Positions 1 through 8,100 of a stretch of DNA of 24,576 nucleotides are shown piece by piece. A program made the translations under genes and the position numbers. Location of the stretch: the IMG/VR virus record IMGVR_UViG_3300008108_000346, positions 1 to 24,576 of that record, one strand, 5' to 3'. Source of the stretch: a virus. Numbering within the stretch: position 1 is the stretch's first letter; each line of letters opens with the position of its first letter. Below the pieces are notes generated by a model. That model had not been told where the DNA came from. It was given only the letters and a program-made list of their open reading frames with translations, and did no database searches.

Positions 1-2898
1 ACCATATTGGCCATAATATCTTGATACTGCTTGTATAAACTTTTCATTACTTGTAGCATCAAGTACTACATTATATACATACTTATTAAGAATAGGATCA
101 TTGCTTAAATTAAGTTGTGTTGCAACTTGAGATAATGTAGTTAAAGCAGGATCAAAGAAAAATGAACCTGTATTACCTTTAAGATCAACAACTCTCAAAT
201 ACGAAAATGGAACAATTTCTTTAAATTGGAAGAACGCTGGTGTATCCCCGGTTATTGCAGTGAGATCCCACCACAAATGATAAGTATCATTCCAATTCCC
301 GGTGTTAAGGTTATCCCAATAATATGGACCTACAAAACTAGTATTTCCATTGTCCTGATAATTTAATAGTCTAAAGTTTGGAGAAACTCCTAAGCCAAAT
401 GTATTTAAGATTGCATTAACTCTATCAAGAGAATCATATAAACTTGGTGTTTCTTCATCCCATGTCACGCTTGGTTCAATAGGAAGGTTCCACATGGAAC
501 CATAATCTTCCCATTTCCACTTACCTTCATTTTGCCAAGTATATTCATACTTTCTAGCCTGATACCAGCCAGAATATTCTACTTCTTTACTATCTATACA
601 TATTGCATCTGACTTAACAATAGATGATATGTTATTATACATATCAAATAATTTCATTTCAACATTATATGTACCAACATACGGTAAAGTTATTGGTAAA
701 CTGTTGTAAATGTTTATGGGTCCTCTGATTGTAAAAAAGTATTCAGGTGATGTTTCAGTTTCTTCTTTAAATATAGTCCATTCAATTTCACTAAAGTTCG
801 ATCTTTGGATTGAATTCCAAGTATATAGAATTTCACCAGGATTATCAAACTTAAAGAATACGGCTCCACTTACCGGTGTACGAATAACCTCAACCTGAAT
901 ATTTTGTGTGTTACTTCCATAGAGTCTTATTGCTGTACCGGAAGCCAATGTTACTTGACTAATATCAAAGAATAGCCAAGGAGTCACAAAATTGTTCTTT
1001 AGGTTTACCAACTGGTTATAGAGAGCAGTGGTTACTGTATTATCAGTATCACCAGGCTGAACGATATATGATGCTTGAGAACCTGTCACAGGATCATATA
1101 TTCTAAATTCATCACCAACATTGGCACCCTGTGGATCAAAATCAAATGTATGAAATGTATTTGCATTTGATACCTGGTTCCATGTCATTTCAATGTTATC
1201 CCAAGTTAAGTTGCCAAATGAAGTATTTTCTAATACCACCAATGCACCAACAGGAATTCCTGGTTTATCGGCTAGCGCAGTTACAGTACTAGGAGAATAC
1301 CTTGTAAAGTAAGAAGCATATACATTTGCAATATCATTAATAGTAAAAATCTGAGCACCAAAAGGAGCTCCTAAAATACTATTAGGATCAGGGCCAATTG
1401 GTGGAGCCGGTAATGGATCACCATTATTATAAGGTCCTAACACTAAGTTTCTATATGTCTGTACTCCTGAACTATTGCCTAACGGATTACCACCGCCTGT
1501 GGCATATGCTAATAGTGGAGCAACATAAGCATTACAAAAGTTAACTATTGCATTACCTACAATCCCTTCTTGCTGATAACAAAAATCTGCAAAGTTTCTT
1601 AGGTCTTCTAAATATGTACAACCATCAGGACTAACCTTAAAGTCGGCCGCTATACCTACTTGAATATTTCTTTTATCGTTTCTACTTATTGTATTAGTTA
1701 ATTCAGCTAATCCAAAAAAGTCAGCCTCACCAGTAATGTCTTTAATGTGAGCATTAAGTGGCAGAAATTCTTTTTCTAATTTTTTCTTTAATCCAAAAAG
1801 CTTAATAAGAACCTCTTCCAATGTATAATCAAATACTTCTTCTGTTTGTGGGAGATCGTCTTCATCATAAAAGCCATTCTTAACCTGATTAATCTTATAG
1901 ATAAGACTAAACATACTGGTCTTCCTAAAGTTTTTATTAGGAAGTGTAATTGTCATATCATTATAGTTAACCTCAGGATCAAAAAGATTTATGGCGTTAG
2001 ATTGAATATACTTTCCATATCTAGGAGATGACTTATTAATGTTTTTCCAAAATTCCTTTACTTGTAAATTGTTATATCCAAAAAAGTTAATTGCATTAAT
2101 AAGACCTTTATATGAACCAATGAAAGGGTAAATGTTATGACCTTCCATCATAAGTTCCTTTCTCTTTCGGTTTAACTCAATAAAGTCCGGTCTCTGTTCA
2201 TAGATATTAGTATCTCTAAAGATATGAGTATCATTGAGAGCAATACTATATCCAAAGTTTTCTGTCATTGTTCTAAGACGTTCATCTTCACCTATAGTTT
2301 CTCCAAAGACAGTTAATTTTGCAACGGTTGTACCGGTACATTCATCCCTAATGATAAGAGTTCTTTTAAAGGTATCTTCTTCATCCGAGTTTATAGTAAA
2401 GTTAATTTGAAGAACTTGTGGTCTAATTTCAGATGTTACAATATAATCTTGAGAATCTACAAACTGCCCAGGATCATAATCCAAAGGAATTGCTATTTGA
2501 TCATACTTAACTAACGGCGGACCTGCAACCTCTATGCTTAATGCTGAGTTTGTGCCTGTTACAAAATTCTCATCAAATTGAAATAAGAAGATTGCCTCGG
2601 GGTCTGTGGTTTCCCATTCTGCTAACCAATCACAACTTCCAGTATTACCTTGACCAGTAAAACCAGTTTGACCAGTAACAGGGTGAGGATCGTATGAATG
2701 AGGATATCCAAATTTCTTAAGACCTGTTGAAGAATCTATAAATTCTTGAAGAATAAATAGTTGACCTACCTCAAATAATCCAGTGGATACTTGTGGCAAG
2801 TAAACATTTCCAGTCCAAATATCATTAGTTTGATCGTAATCAAAGTTATAATATTTTCCATTCTTATCAAAAAAGTATATGTGACTCCAACGATTCAT
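1..2898 (-). CDS. Large baseplate wedge/structural protein, gp7 position, C-terminus outside window
   Basis: The frame is open from an ATG at 2898 to the left edge: 966 codons and no stop, so the C-terminus is missing. I see no recognisable enzymatic motif. The protein is rich in aromatic residues, Asn, Thr and Gly, as large virion proteins are. It starts MNRWSHIYFFDKNGKYYNFD, has a Lys/Glu-rich stretch around residues 200-300, and continues as beta-rich, Trp-rich sequence (for example WKWEDYGSMWNLP). It lies directly after gp6 and an 89-residue protein. In T4 the gene after gp6 is gp7, a protein of about 1030 residues that forms the outer wedge, so position and size both fit a gp7-equivalent. 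No sequence motif proves this, and a generic large tail protein is the alternative. The start is one base after the preceding stop, which implies translational coupling. Confidence 0.7.
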   Translation of the reverse strand, partial: MNRWSHIYFFDKNGKYYNFDYDQTNDIWTGNVYLPQVSTGLFEVGQLFILQEFIDSSTGLKKFGYPHSYDPHPVTGQTGFTGQGNTGSCDWLAEWETTDPEAIFLFQFDENFVTGTNSALSIEVAGPPLVKYDQIAIPLDYDPGQFVDSQDYIVTSEIRPQVLQINFTINSDEEDTFKRTLIIRDECTGTTVAKLTVFGETIGEDERLRTMTENFGYSIALNDTHIFRDTNIYEQRPDFIELNRKRKELMMEGHNIYPFIGSYKGLINAINFFGYNNLQVKEFWKNINKSSPRYGKYIQSNAINLFDPEVNYNDMTITLPNKNFRKTSMFSLIYKINQVKNGFYDEDDLPQTEEVFDYTLEEVLIKLFGLKKKLEKEFLPLNAHIKDITGEADFFGLAELTNTISRNDKRNIQVGIAADFKVSPDGCTYLEDLRNFADFCYQQEGIVGNAIVNFCNAYVAPLLAYATGGGNPLGNSSGVQTYRNLVLGPYNNGDPLPAPPIGPDPNSILGAPFGAQIFTINDIANVYASYFTRYSPSTVTALADKPGIPVGALVVLENTSFGNLTWDNIEMTWNQVSNANTFHTFDFDPQGANVGDEFRIYDPVTGSQASYIVQPGDTDNTVTTALYNQLVNLKNNFVTPWLFFDISQVTLASGTAIRLYGSNTQNIQVEVIRTPVSGAVFFKFDNPGEILYTWNSIQRSNFSEIEWTIFKEETETSPEYFFTIRGPINIYNSLPITLPYVGTYNVEMKLFDMYNNISSIVKSDAICIDSKEVEYSGWYQARKYEYTWQNEGKWKWEDYGSMWNLPIEPSVTWDEETPSLYDSLDRVNAILNTFGLGVSPNFRLLNYQDNGNTSFVGPYYWDNLNTGNWNDTYHLWWDLTAITGDTPAFFQFKEIVPFSYLRVVDLKGNTGSFFFDPALTTLSQVATQLNLSNDPILNKYVYNVVLDATSNEKFIQAVSRYYGQYG

Positions 2899-2899
2899 A

Positions 2900-3169
2900 T
2901 TAGTTTATTTTTTGATAGTCTTTAGGTACTGCAAAATTATAATAGATTCTTAGAAACTTTACCTTATTTATAAAGAACACCATTATAGGTTGGAGATGTT
3001 CAAGAATAAATTTTGACAGCCTTTCGTTTTGGAACATATAAGGGGATAATGATTTAACCATTAACTTTTCTTCATAATCAAATCCAGTGTTTTTCAACTC
3101 CCACCCTTCCTCATATGCAATTTTATAAGGACTTTCAAATCCTCTTCTCTTCTCGGTTAACTGATTCAT
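2900..3169 (-). CDS. Small hypothetical protein between gp6-like and gp7-like genes
   Basis: This 89-residue protein is not recognised. It is charged in the first half (EKRRGFESPYKIAYEEGWEL) and hydrophobic/aromatic in the second half (MVFFINKVKFLRIYYNF), ending in a basic tail. There is no clear signal peptide or full transmembrane helix. Its ATG overlaps the gp6-like stop in a TAATG arrangement, and its own stop lies one base before the start of the giant downstream gene, so it is translated as part of the wedge operon. A small baseplate component or assembly factor is plausible from position only. Confidence 0.6.
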   Translation of the reverse strand: MNQLTEKRRGFESPYKIAYEEGWELKNTGFDYEEKLMVKSLSPYMFQNERLSKFILEHLQPIMVFFINKVKFLRIYYNFAVPKDYQKIN

Positions 3170-5025
3170 TATAAATTCTTAATTACTTTTTGTGTTGTAT
3201 TATCCAGTAATCTTCCGGTATTAGTTGATCTTGAATTATTACCCGTTGCAATAGTAGTTCCTCTATTTCTCTTAAGCTTATCAAATCTTTCCTGTTGTGT
3301 CTTATTATAAAGATTATCAGCTGTAACATTTTTAAAGAATACATTAAGTGATCCTATACCATTTTTAATAGGAATTTCTTCAAAATATGTTCCGTTACGA
3401 TCTTCCCATCCACCTCTTATTACAACTATGTCGCCTGATTCTATTACAATATCACCAAATTCATCTAATCCTAATTGAGGATCTTCTCCTTCAATTAATA
3501 CGATCTTTTTATTTTCAATTAAAACCTTTTGGTCTGTTGCTGGATCAATTCCATATACCGGAACAAAATAGAAACCATCTCTAATGGCTTTTTCATTTTC
3601 TTCAGATATAAAGAATAGATTAACTGAATCGATGCCAGGAATATCTTCTATCAATGAAATTAAGTCAGATCTAGGAATGCGATCTCTTCTATTAACTTTT
3701 AAGAAATAATCATTTAGGGTGCTTCTTATTGCTGTTACTAATTGATCTTTATCATAACCTTCAATCCAACGAGTAACCACATTAATAGCATACTTCTTTA
3801 CAATAGGATCATCTATTCTAACCTCGGCGGTAACAACTTGTCGACCACTCTTATTTAAGATTTCAATCACTTGATCCTTTTCATCCTGTGTTAAAGTAAA
3901 TTCTTCGAGTGCTACATTAAAATAATCCTTATCGCTTGTTATTTTCTTATTAATGTCAGGAATGAGAAAAAGATATACGATGTTATCATCATTAATATAT
4001 TTGTCGTCCTTTGTATTATATGCATCTATAAAAGAAAAGAAATCATACTTACTTAAATAGTAAATGTAATTATTAGGATTTGCTAAAACAAATGAATTAC
4101 TTTGATACGGAGCAATAAGTCGTGTAAATGAAGGGTCTTCACTATTAGAACCAAAATTAGGATTTCTAACAATGTTTAATGAAAGGGCTTCATTTAGGTC
4201 AACCTCCTGTCCTAGATAATCAGTACCTGGATCAACAAATTTAATATCAAGATTTTTTCCACCGATATTTCCAGCGGATCCTCTAGTCTTTACATAAGTA
4301 ACAACGATTAATGATCCTAACGGCGGAGGATATCCAAATTGCTTATTTCCAAAAAAGATACTTAATCCACCGTTAACACTAGTCTTACACATAAAGTTTT
4401 TATGACCAGGTCCCATATCATAAAGAGAATCAACTTTCTTCCATATTTCACCATCAACTGTTAATGTAACCATGTATTGATCGGTCGGTTCTTTTGTAGT
4501 TAAGTTATAACTTTGCAAAGGATCTCCACTTCCCGTAAAGGTTTGTGAATCAATTTCGCCTTGAATTAATTCTACATTAATGAATTGTTTATTTGTTTTC
4601 TCAAGTCTTATAAAGTCACTATCAAATTTAATAAAATAGGTTAATCCATTTTGGCCAATTTCAAGTTTGGCACCATTTAATATTTGTACATAATCACCAC
4701 TGAAGAGATTTCCTGCCCTTGTATTTAGTCTTAATCCAATTACACCACTAGCAGAAATACCTCTGGTAGGATCATGACCAGTTAATCTAGAAAGACCATA
4801 AATGGATTCAATATTTCTTGCTCTATAAATATTAAGTTCTGTTGCAACAGATTCAATGTAATAAAAAATCATCTCACCTAAGTTTGCAACAACAGTTAAA
4901 AGTTGCCCAAATGGTGATGCGGGGGTAAACACCTCATTTGCCTGATCATATGTTCTCTGAAGAAACTCAAACGAGTCATAGAATAACTCCTTTGCCTTTA
5001 ATCTTGTTTTACTAAAGAATGACAT
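3169..5025 (-). CDS. Baseplate wedge protein, gp6-like (baseplate J family)
   Basis: The 618 residues compare with about 660 for T4 gp6, the wedge component that forms the inner ring of the baseplate around the hub. The N-terminus is helical and carries phrases typical of the family (ASPFGQLLTVVANLGEMIFYYI, residues about 36-57). A beta-rich centre includes GSGDPLQSYNL and GGLSIFFGNKQFGYPP. Later segments resemble baseplate J proteins (VRIDDPIVKKYAINVVTRW, then SDLISLIEDIPGIDSVNLFF). It directly follows a gp25-like gene, the same 25-6 order as in T4 and many contractile tails, which strengthens the call. The leader AAAATATTATAGTA has no Shine-Dalgarno. The stop overlaps the next ATG. Confidence 0.85.
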   Translation of the reverse strand: MSFFSKTRLKAKELFYDSFEFLQRTYDQANEVFTPASPFGQLLTVVANLGEMIFYYIESVATELNIYRARNIESIYGLSRLTGHDPTRGISASGVIGLRLNTRAGNLFSGDYVQILNGAKLEIGQNGLTYFIKFDSDFIRLEKTNKQFINVELIQGEIDSQTFTGSGDPLQSYNLTTKEPTDQYMVTLTVDGEIWKKVDSLYDMGPGHKNFMCKTSVNGGLSIFFGNKQFGYPPPLGSLIVVTYVKTRGSAGNIGGKNLDIKFVDPGTDYLGQEVDLNEALSLNIVRNPNFGSNSEDPSFTRLIAPYQSNSFVLANPNNYIYYLSKYDFFSFIDAYNTKDDKYINDDNIVYLFLIPDINKKITSDKDYFNVALEEFTLTQDEKDQVIEILNKSGRQVVTAEVRIDDPIVKKYAINVVTRWIEGYDKDQLVTAIRSTLNDYFLKVNRRDRIPRSDLISLIEDIPGIDSVNLFFISEENEKAIRDGFYFVPVYGIDPATDQKVLIENKKIVLIEGEDPQLGLDEFGDIVIESGDIVVIRGGWEDRNGTYFEEIPIKNGIGSLNVFFKNVTADNLYNKTQQERFDKLKRNRGTTIATGNNSRSTNTGRLLDNTTQKVIKNL

Positions 5026-5039
5026 TTACTATAATATTT

Positions 5040-5402
5040 TTAGAAAAGTGCTCCAATTACTCGCTGTTCATTTATAAAGATATCAACCAAAGCGCCGTTT
5101 CTTCCTTCTGCTTCGAAAAAAGATACTCTAACATCAATACCATATTTTGCATCATCTACAAGACAATAGGATTGGATCTGACTTTCTATTCTCTGCTGAA
5201 TTACCGCTTCGTTTAATACAATTGAAAAAAGCATATCTTCAAGGTTACATCCAAATTCGGAAACACCTAAAACATCGCCTCTTCTTGTAAATAAAACATT
5301 TTCTATTTTCAAGATAAGTTGAGATATACCATCCGTTACGTCAATTGTATTTGACGTATATTTGTTTTCGGCTGGGCCTCTACTATAAATATCATTGATC
5401 AT
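5040..5402 (-). CDS. Baseplate wedge protein, gp25-like (gpW/lysozyme-like fold)
   Basis: The 120 residues are close to T4 gp25 (132). This is the small wedge protein that joins the inner baseplate to the sheath and primes sheath assembly. The family core is visible at residues about 24-60: an amphipathic helix (GISQLILKIENVLFT), then RRGDVLGVSEFGCNLEDMLF, matching the usual pattern of helix, T..GER, FG..L..LLF. A second helix with alternating charges (NEAVIQQRIESQIQSY, 64-79) and C-terminal strands complete the fold. It starts at an ATG 14 bases after a small hairpin and 17 bases after an AATATATA element. The gp6-like gene follows after 14 bases. Confidence 0.88.
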   Translation of the reverse strand: MINDIYSRGPAENKYTSNTIDVTDGISQLILKIENVLFTRRGDVLGVSEFGCNLEDMLFSIVLNEAVIQQRIESQIQSYCLVDDAKYGIDVRVSFFEAEGRNGALVDIFINEQRVIGALF

Positions 5403-5403
5403 A

Positions 5404-5430
5404 GAGAATATTCTTTTAATATATATTCTC
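5404..5430. promoter_or_regulatory. Inverted repeat abutting the gp25-like start codon
   Basis: GAGAATAT (5404-5411) and ATATTCTC (5423-5430) are perfect 8-base inverted arms around an 11-base AT loop. The repeat begins two bases before the gp25-like ATG on the transcribed strand and contains the AATATATA element in its far arm. It could be an operator, or a weak hairpin that limits ribosome access. The stem is mostly A/T, so RNA stability would be low. Confidence 0.35.
5420..5428 (-). promoter_or_regulatory. Putative phage promoter core, GAATATATA, before gp25-like gene
   Basis: Minus-strand GAATATATA lies 17 bases upstream of the gp25-like ATG. It is one of seven near-identical elements placed 14-31 bases before starts that follow an intergenic gap. 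No shared -35 element is visible. Promoter function is inferred from recurrence and placement. Confidence 0.45.
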
Positions 5431-5459
5431 TTAAAAATTTACCGGTCTTATATTATAAA

Positions 5460-6302
5460 TTAACCTGTGTAGAAGTAATCAACCCCTTCATCGCCTTTGA
5501 TCTCTTCAATAATAGCATCAATTTCATCCTTACCTTCAGTAGCAATCATATCATAGTTTATAGTAATGTTACCGGGTAGATTAAACGAGAAGGTACCTAA
5601 TATTCTAGCTAATTGCATCTTTGCCTTAGCAATACAATATCTGATAAACATTTCATCCTGGAATAATGCACAATCTGGAATTGTATTATAAACCTGGAAT
5701 ATACATGCATGTGTAGGAAGTTCTCCTTGGAATCTAAACTTATGAGTTAACCTATTGTATGAATATGATATTTGTGGCAATAGAACCTGTCTGGCAGTAT
5801 CAATAAAGCTAGAGTTAATTACATAATACATTAAGTTCTCCGAACCGATACCGGCACCGTATGTATCTGAATAGATAAATTTATCAATTGAAAAGTCAGA
5901 GTCACCTGCAGAAAATGAACGGTTACCAAATCCACCATCTTCACCACCAAACCCATTCCACTCAAATACATTATTAACAGAGAAAACGGTTGAAGGCATT
6001 GGAACGACACCTCTTGTGCTATTTACATTTGAACTTGATAGTGTATCGCTAGAATCATCAATGCCTTTATTAAAGCTAGGTTTATTCCAAGCAGTTGCAG
6101 GTAATGCAATATACATTTCCTCAACACTATCTTCATATATTTTATAAAAATAGTCCTTTGCTCTATTTATGATTCTTGCCAATTCATTTTTAGGAACCGT
6201 AAAAGGAATCTGACAACCTATTGTTAAGTCATCATTAATCTCCTTAATGAGAGCATCTAAACATGCTTGTGAACTAGGATCGTTACAGTTTACATAAGCC
6301 AT
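5460..6302 (-). CDS. Putative virion structural protein (neck/tail type), function not assigned
   Basis: The protein has 280 residues. Near the N-terminus (about 32-68) it has VPKNELARIINRAKDYFYKI followed by a conserved-looking EEMYIALP. The middle is Gly/Ser/Asn-rich and probably surface-exposed (NGFGGEDGGFGNRSF, about 116-130). The C-terminal part (about 225-270) is YCIAKAKMQLARILGTFSFN, then a LPG turn, TINYDMIATEGKDEIDAIIE and an acidic tail. A helical ends/beta middle layout like this is common in phage neck and tail structural proteins, but I cannot name the family. It sits between the amidoligase-like gene (5 bases away) and the gp25-like gene. Placement with wedge genes supports a virion role. 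Confidence 0.7.
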   Translation of the reverse strand: MAYVNCNDPSSQACLDALIKEINDDLTIGCQIPFTVPKNELARIINRAKDYFYKIYEDSVEEMYIALPATAWNKPSFNKGIDDSSDTLSSSNVNSTRGVVPMPSTVFSVNNVFEWNGFGGEDGGFGNRSFSAGDSDFSIDKFIYSDTYGAGIGSENLMYYVINSSFIDTARQVLLPQISYSYNRLTHKFRFQGELPTHACIFQVYNTIPDCALFQDEMFIRYCIAKAKMQLARILGTFSFNLPGNITINYDMIATEGKDEIDAIIEEIKGDEGVDYFYTG

Positions 6303-6307
6303 ATTCT

Positions 6308-7606
6308 TTAATCAATTTTTTCTACTTCTATGATTTCGGTTGAATCTGAAAACATTGCAAATTTGGTAGCTCTACCTTGTCTAAAAATGCCACCTTCCAT
6401 TTCGCCGCTGAATACTCCTCTGTGTCCAAAAACATAACAGTTATCAACTATAACATTTCGACTTACATATGAATCTTCAACTTTACAGCCAGTTACAGTA
6501 CTTCCACCAAATACATTTGATTCGAATAGAGAAGCATCATGGATTTCAGAATCAAAAATATCACAGCCCTTTATGTTTCCTTTTACTTTACATTCAACGA
6601 TATCTACACCAGTAATTTCAAAACATCTTTTAAGATCTGCGTCTTTAATCTGTATTCTTCCTGTATCGGAATCATAGTTAATTAATCCGCTATCCATATC
6701 AGCCTTAGTTAAAAGCTCAAATACTTTTTCTCTAATCTTAGGATAGTACATTTCAACAATCTGTTTTGCAGATTGAAGATCAACCATTAATTTAATATTA
6801 GGAAAGATCTCCTTAAACTTTTCGTATGTTTTATATGATTGTACAACCCCTCTATGCTTTTCAAGAACAAGATTTAGTTTCTTAATGTCGTCAGGACTGT
6901 ATGCAGGATTATCAAGAGTTTCAAATAATGAAGTTATAAAATGCTCCATCATAGATAAAATTGTGGAATATTTCTTTTCATAATCAGCTCCACCTAAGTA
7001 ACGAAATTCAATGTATCCTTTTGGAATCTTTGTAAAATTTATTCCATAATACTTTTCATTTACAAACATATAGTTCTTCCATAATGCTCTTTCCGGTGAA
7101 GGTTGTGTCATTCCACTAAGAGGTATGATAAACTTAATGGACTTAGCATACACCGAATCTTTCCTATTTGGAAATGCTTCATATACTTTATCCTCATTAA
7201 AGTTAAGTACAAATTTACCAATATCTAATTTTGTCATATTAGCAACAGGACCTAACTTCTTACCATCAAATGAAATGTTAACATGTATTGAACACCTATC
7301 ATTAGTAGAACCGTTCTCTCTTATCCACTTTAGCATTTTTGCAAGGATTAGTTTAGATTCAACAAATGGTAACGAACCGGTTACTAGTTCAATCATACCA
7401 GTTCCACCTGAGTTATCGGGTTCCATTTTAAAGACATCCCCCGATGGAGCAAAATCACTATGGGCCTTTTCCTCTATTCGGATCTTCTTATTAAGAGTAT
7501 TTGCTATACTATCCTTTGCCTTTTGAATATCTTCATTTGCAAAGAATTCAAATTCAAATCCTATGTTAGAAGAATAGATTGCATTAAGTTGTTCGTTAGA
7601 ATACAT
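6308..7606 (-). CDS. Amidoligase-fold protein (GCS2/glutamine-synthetase-like) with C-terminal pentapeptide-repeat helix
   Basis: The 432 residues carry a set of motifs matching the Amidoligase_2 family, which uses ATP to join carboxyl and amino groups. They are IGFEFEFF (15-22, the E.E metal-binding strand), GTGMIELVTGSLPF (68-81, with E73), CSIHVNIS (105-112, with H108) and GYIEFRYLGG (197-206, with E200 and R202). The first His of the usual HVH motif is Ile here, so catalysis is likely but not certain. After a helical linker (about 215-330) comes a run of five-residue repeats (about 348-395, pattern [S/A/C]x[I/L/V]xx) expected to fold as a right-handed quadrilateral beta-helix. Such enzymes are known to modify proteins or make small peptides. 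Here the substrate may be a virion protein, the cell wall or a defence target. It sits inside the tail operon, between a possible internal head protein and wedge genes, with its own AATATATA element. Confidence 0.7.
   Translation of the reverse strand: MYSNEQLNAIYSSNIGFEFEFFANEDIQKAKDSIANTLNKKIRIEEKAHSDFAPSGDVFKMEPDNSGGTGMIELVTGSLPFVESKLILAKMLKWIRENGSTNDRCSIHVNISFDGKKLGPVANMTKLDIGKFVLNFNEDKVYEAFPNRKDSVYAKSIKFIIPLSGMTQPSPERALWKNYMFVNEKYYGINFTKIPKGYIEFRYLGGADYEKKYSTILSMMEHFITSLFETLDNPAYSPDDIKKLNLVLEKHRGVVQSYKTYEKFKEIFPNIKLMVDLQSAKQIVEMYYPKIREKVFELLTKADMDSGLINYDSDTGRIQIKDADLKRCFEITGVDIVECKVKGNIKGCDIFDSEIHDASLFESNVFGGSTVTGCKVEDSYVSRNVIVDNCYVFGHRGVFSGEMEGGIFRQGRATKFAMFSDSTEIIEVEKID
6422..6565 (-). 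repeat. Pentapeptide-like repeats inside amidoligase-like gene
   Basis: The encoded residues about 348-395 parse as CDIFD, SEIHD, ASLFE, SNVFG, (G)STVTG, CKVED, SYVSR, NVIVD, NCYVF. Each has a small residue two before a central Ile/Leu/Val. This is a degenerate pentapeptide-repeat signature. The DNA itself is not repetitive, so the repeats are old or under protein-level selection. Confidence 0.6.
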
Positions 7607-7623
7607 TCACTATCTAATTTGTT

Positions 7624-7632
7624 TATATATTC
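7624..7632 (-). promoter_or_regulatory. Putative phage promoter core, GAATATATA, before amidoligase-like gene
   Basis: Minus-strand GAATATATA sits 17 bases upstream of the ATG at 7606, the same spacing as for the gp25-like gene. It lies within the 51-base gap after the small internal-protein candidate. Function is inferred from recurrence. Confidence 0.45.
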
Positions 7633-7657
7633 TAATAACCTGACAGTTAGTCGGTAA

Positions 7658-8065
7658 TTATAAGGGTCCGTTCATCAAGAACTTAATAGTTGCCCATATT
7701 TCATTATCCAATTGGGAAGCAGTTATTCTTGCGGCTTTTGGATAATCGCCAGCCCAAACTTTATTACCTTTATCATCATATAGAACCCAATCTAAAGTAC
7801 CTTCATATTGGCTCGGATGAATTTCCAATTCACCTCTTTTAGGTAAATCCTTAATATCTTTATGATCTTCCCCCTTAAATGCTTTAAATGAACTAGGAAC
7901 AGATTTATCTCCTTTGAAAACCTTAATATGCGTTGCAGTTCTTTCCTTCGTTTTCCAACCGTTGTTCTCTAAGTCAGAAAGAAAATCTTTCCATGAAGAT
8001 TTATCATAAGACTTATTTGCCTCATTAACCAAGAACTCGTTATATTTAAGTAGACGATTTTTCAT
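7658..8065 (-). CDS. Small protein with T4 capsid-targeting-like N-terminus, possible internal/injected protein
   Basis: The protein has 135 residues. Its N-terminus, MKNRLLKYNEFLVNEA, closely resembles the capsid-targeting sequence of T4 internal proteins (MKTYQEFIAE followed by A), which the prohead protease gp21 cuts after a hydrophobic-X-Glu site. Here the equivalent cut would fall after E15. The rest is hydrophilic: WKDFLSDLENNGWKTKERTA (25-44), then HIKVFKGDK, a beta-like stretch LDWVLYDDKGNKVWAGDY (90-107), and a C-terminal helix. The GW...ER..TH.KVF part faintly recalls HicA-type RNA-binding proteins, but this is too weak to call. If the N-terminal reading is right, the protein is packaged in the head and delivered with the DNA. 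It lies between the S1-like and amidoligase-like genes with its own AATATATA element. A soluble early or late protein of unknown role is the alternative. Confidence 0.6.
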   Translation of the reverse strand: MKNRLLKYNEFLVNEANKSYDKSSWKDFLSDLENNGWKTKERTATHIKVFKGDKSVPSSFKAFKGEDHKDIKDLPKRGELEIHPSQYEGTLDWVLYDDKGNKVWAGDYPKAARITASQLDNEIWATIKFLMNGPL

Positions 8066-8086
8066 AATTTATTATGATATTTAATC

Positions 8087-8095
8087 TATATATTC
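8087..8095 (-). promoter_or_regulatory. Putative phage promoter core, GAATATATA, before capsid-targeting-like gene
   Basis: Minus-strand GAATATATA lies 21 bases upstream of the ATG at 8065. It occupies part of the 35-base gap directly after the S1-like stop. Confidence 0.45.
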
Positions 8096-8100
8096 TACAA

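Noticed and set aside
2962-2972. TATAAATA on the minus strand near 2965
   Set aside because: It lies inside the 89-residue gene with no start just downstream; probably chance in AT-rich DNA.
7125-7526. Open frame of 133 codons on the + strand
   Set aside because: It lies entirely opposite the amidoligase-like gene, has no leader or domain, and every supported gene is on the minus strand.
7658-8065. HicA-like toxin reading of the 135-residue protein (GW...ER..TH.KVF)
   Set aside because: Only a short stretch is reminiscent, the following sequence does not match, and there is no antitoxin gene beside it.
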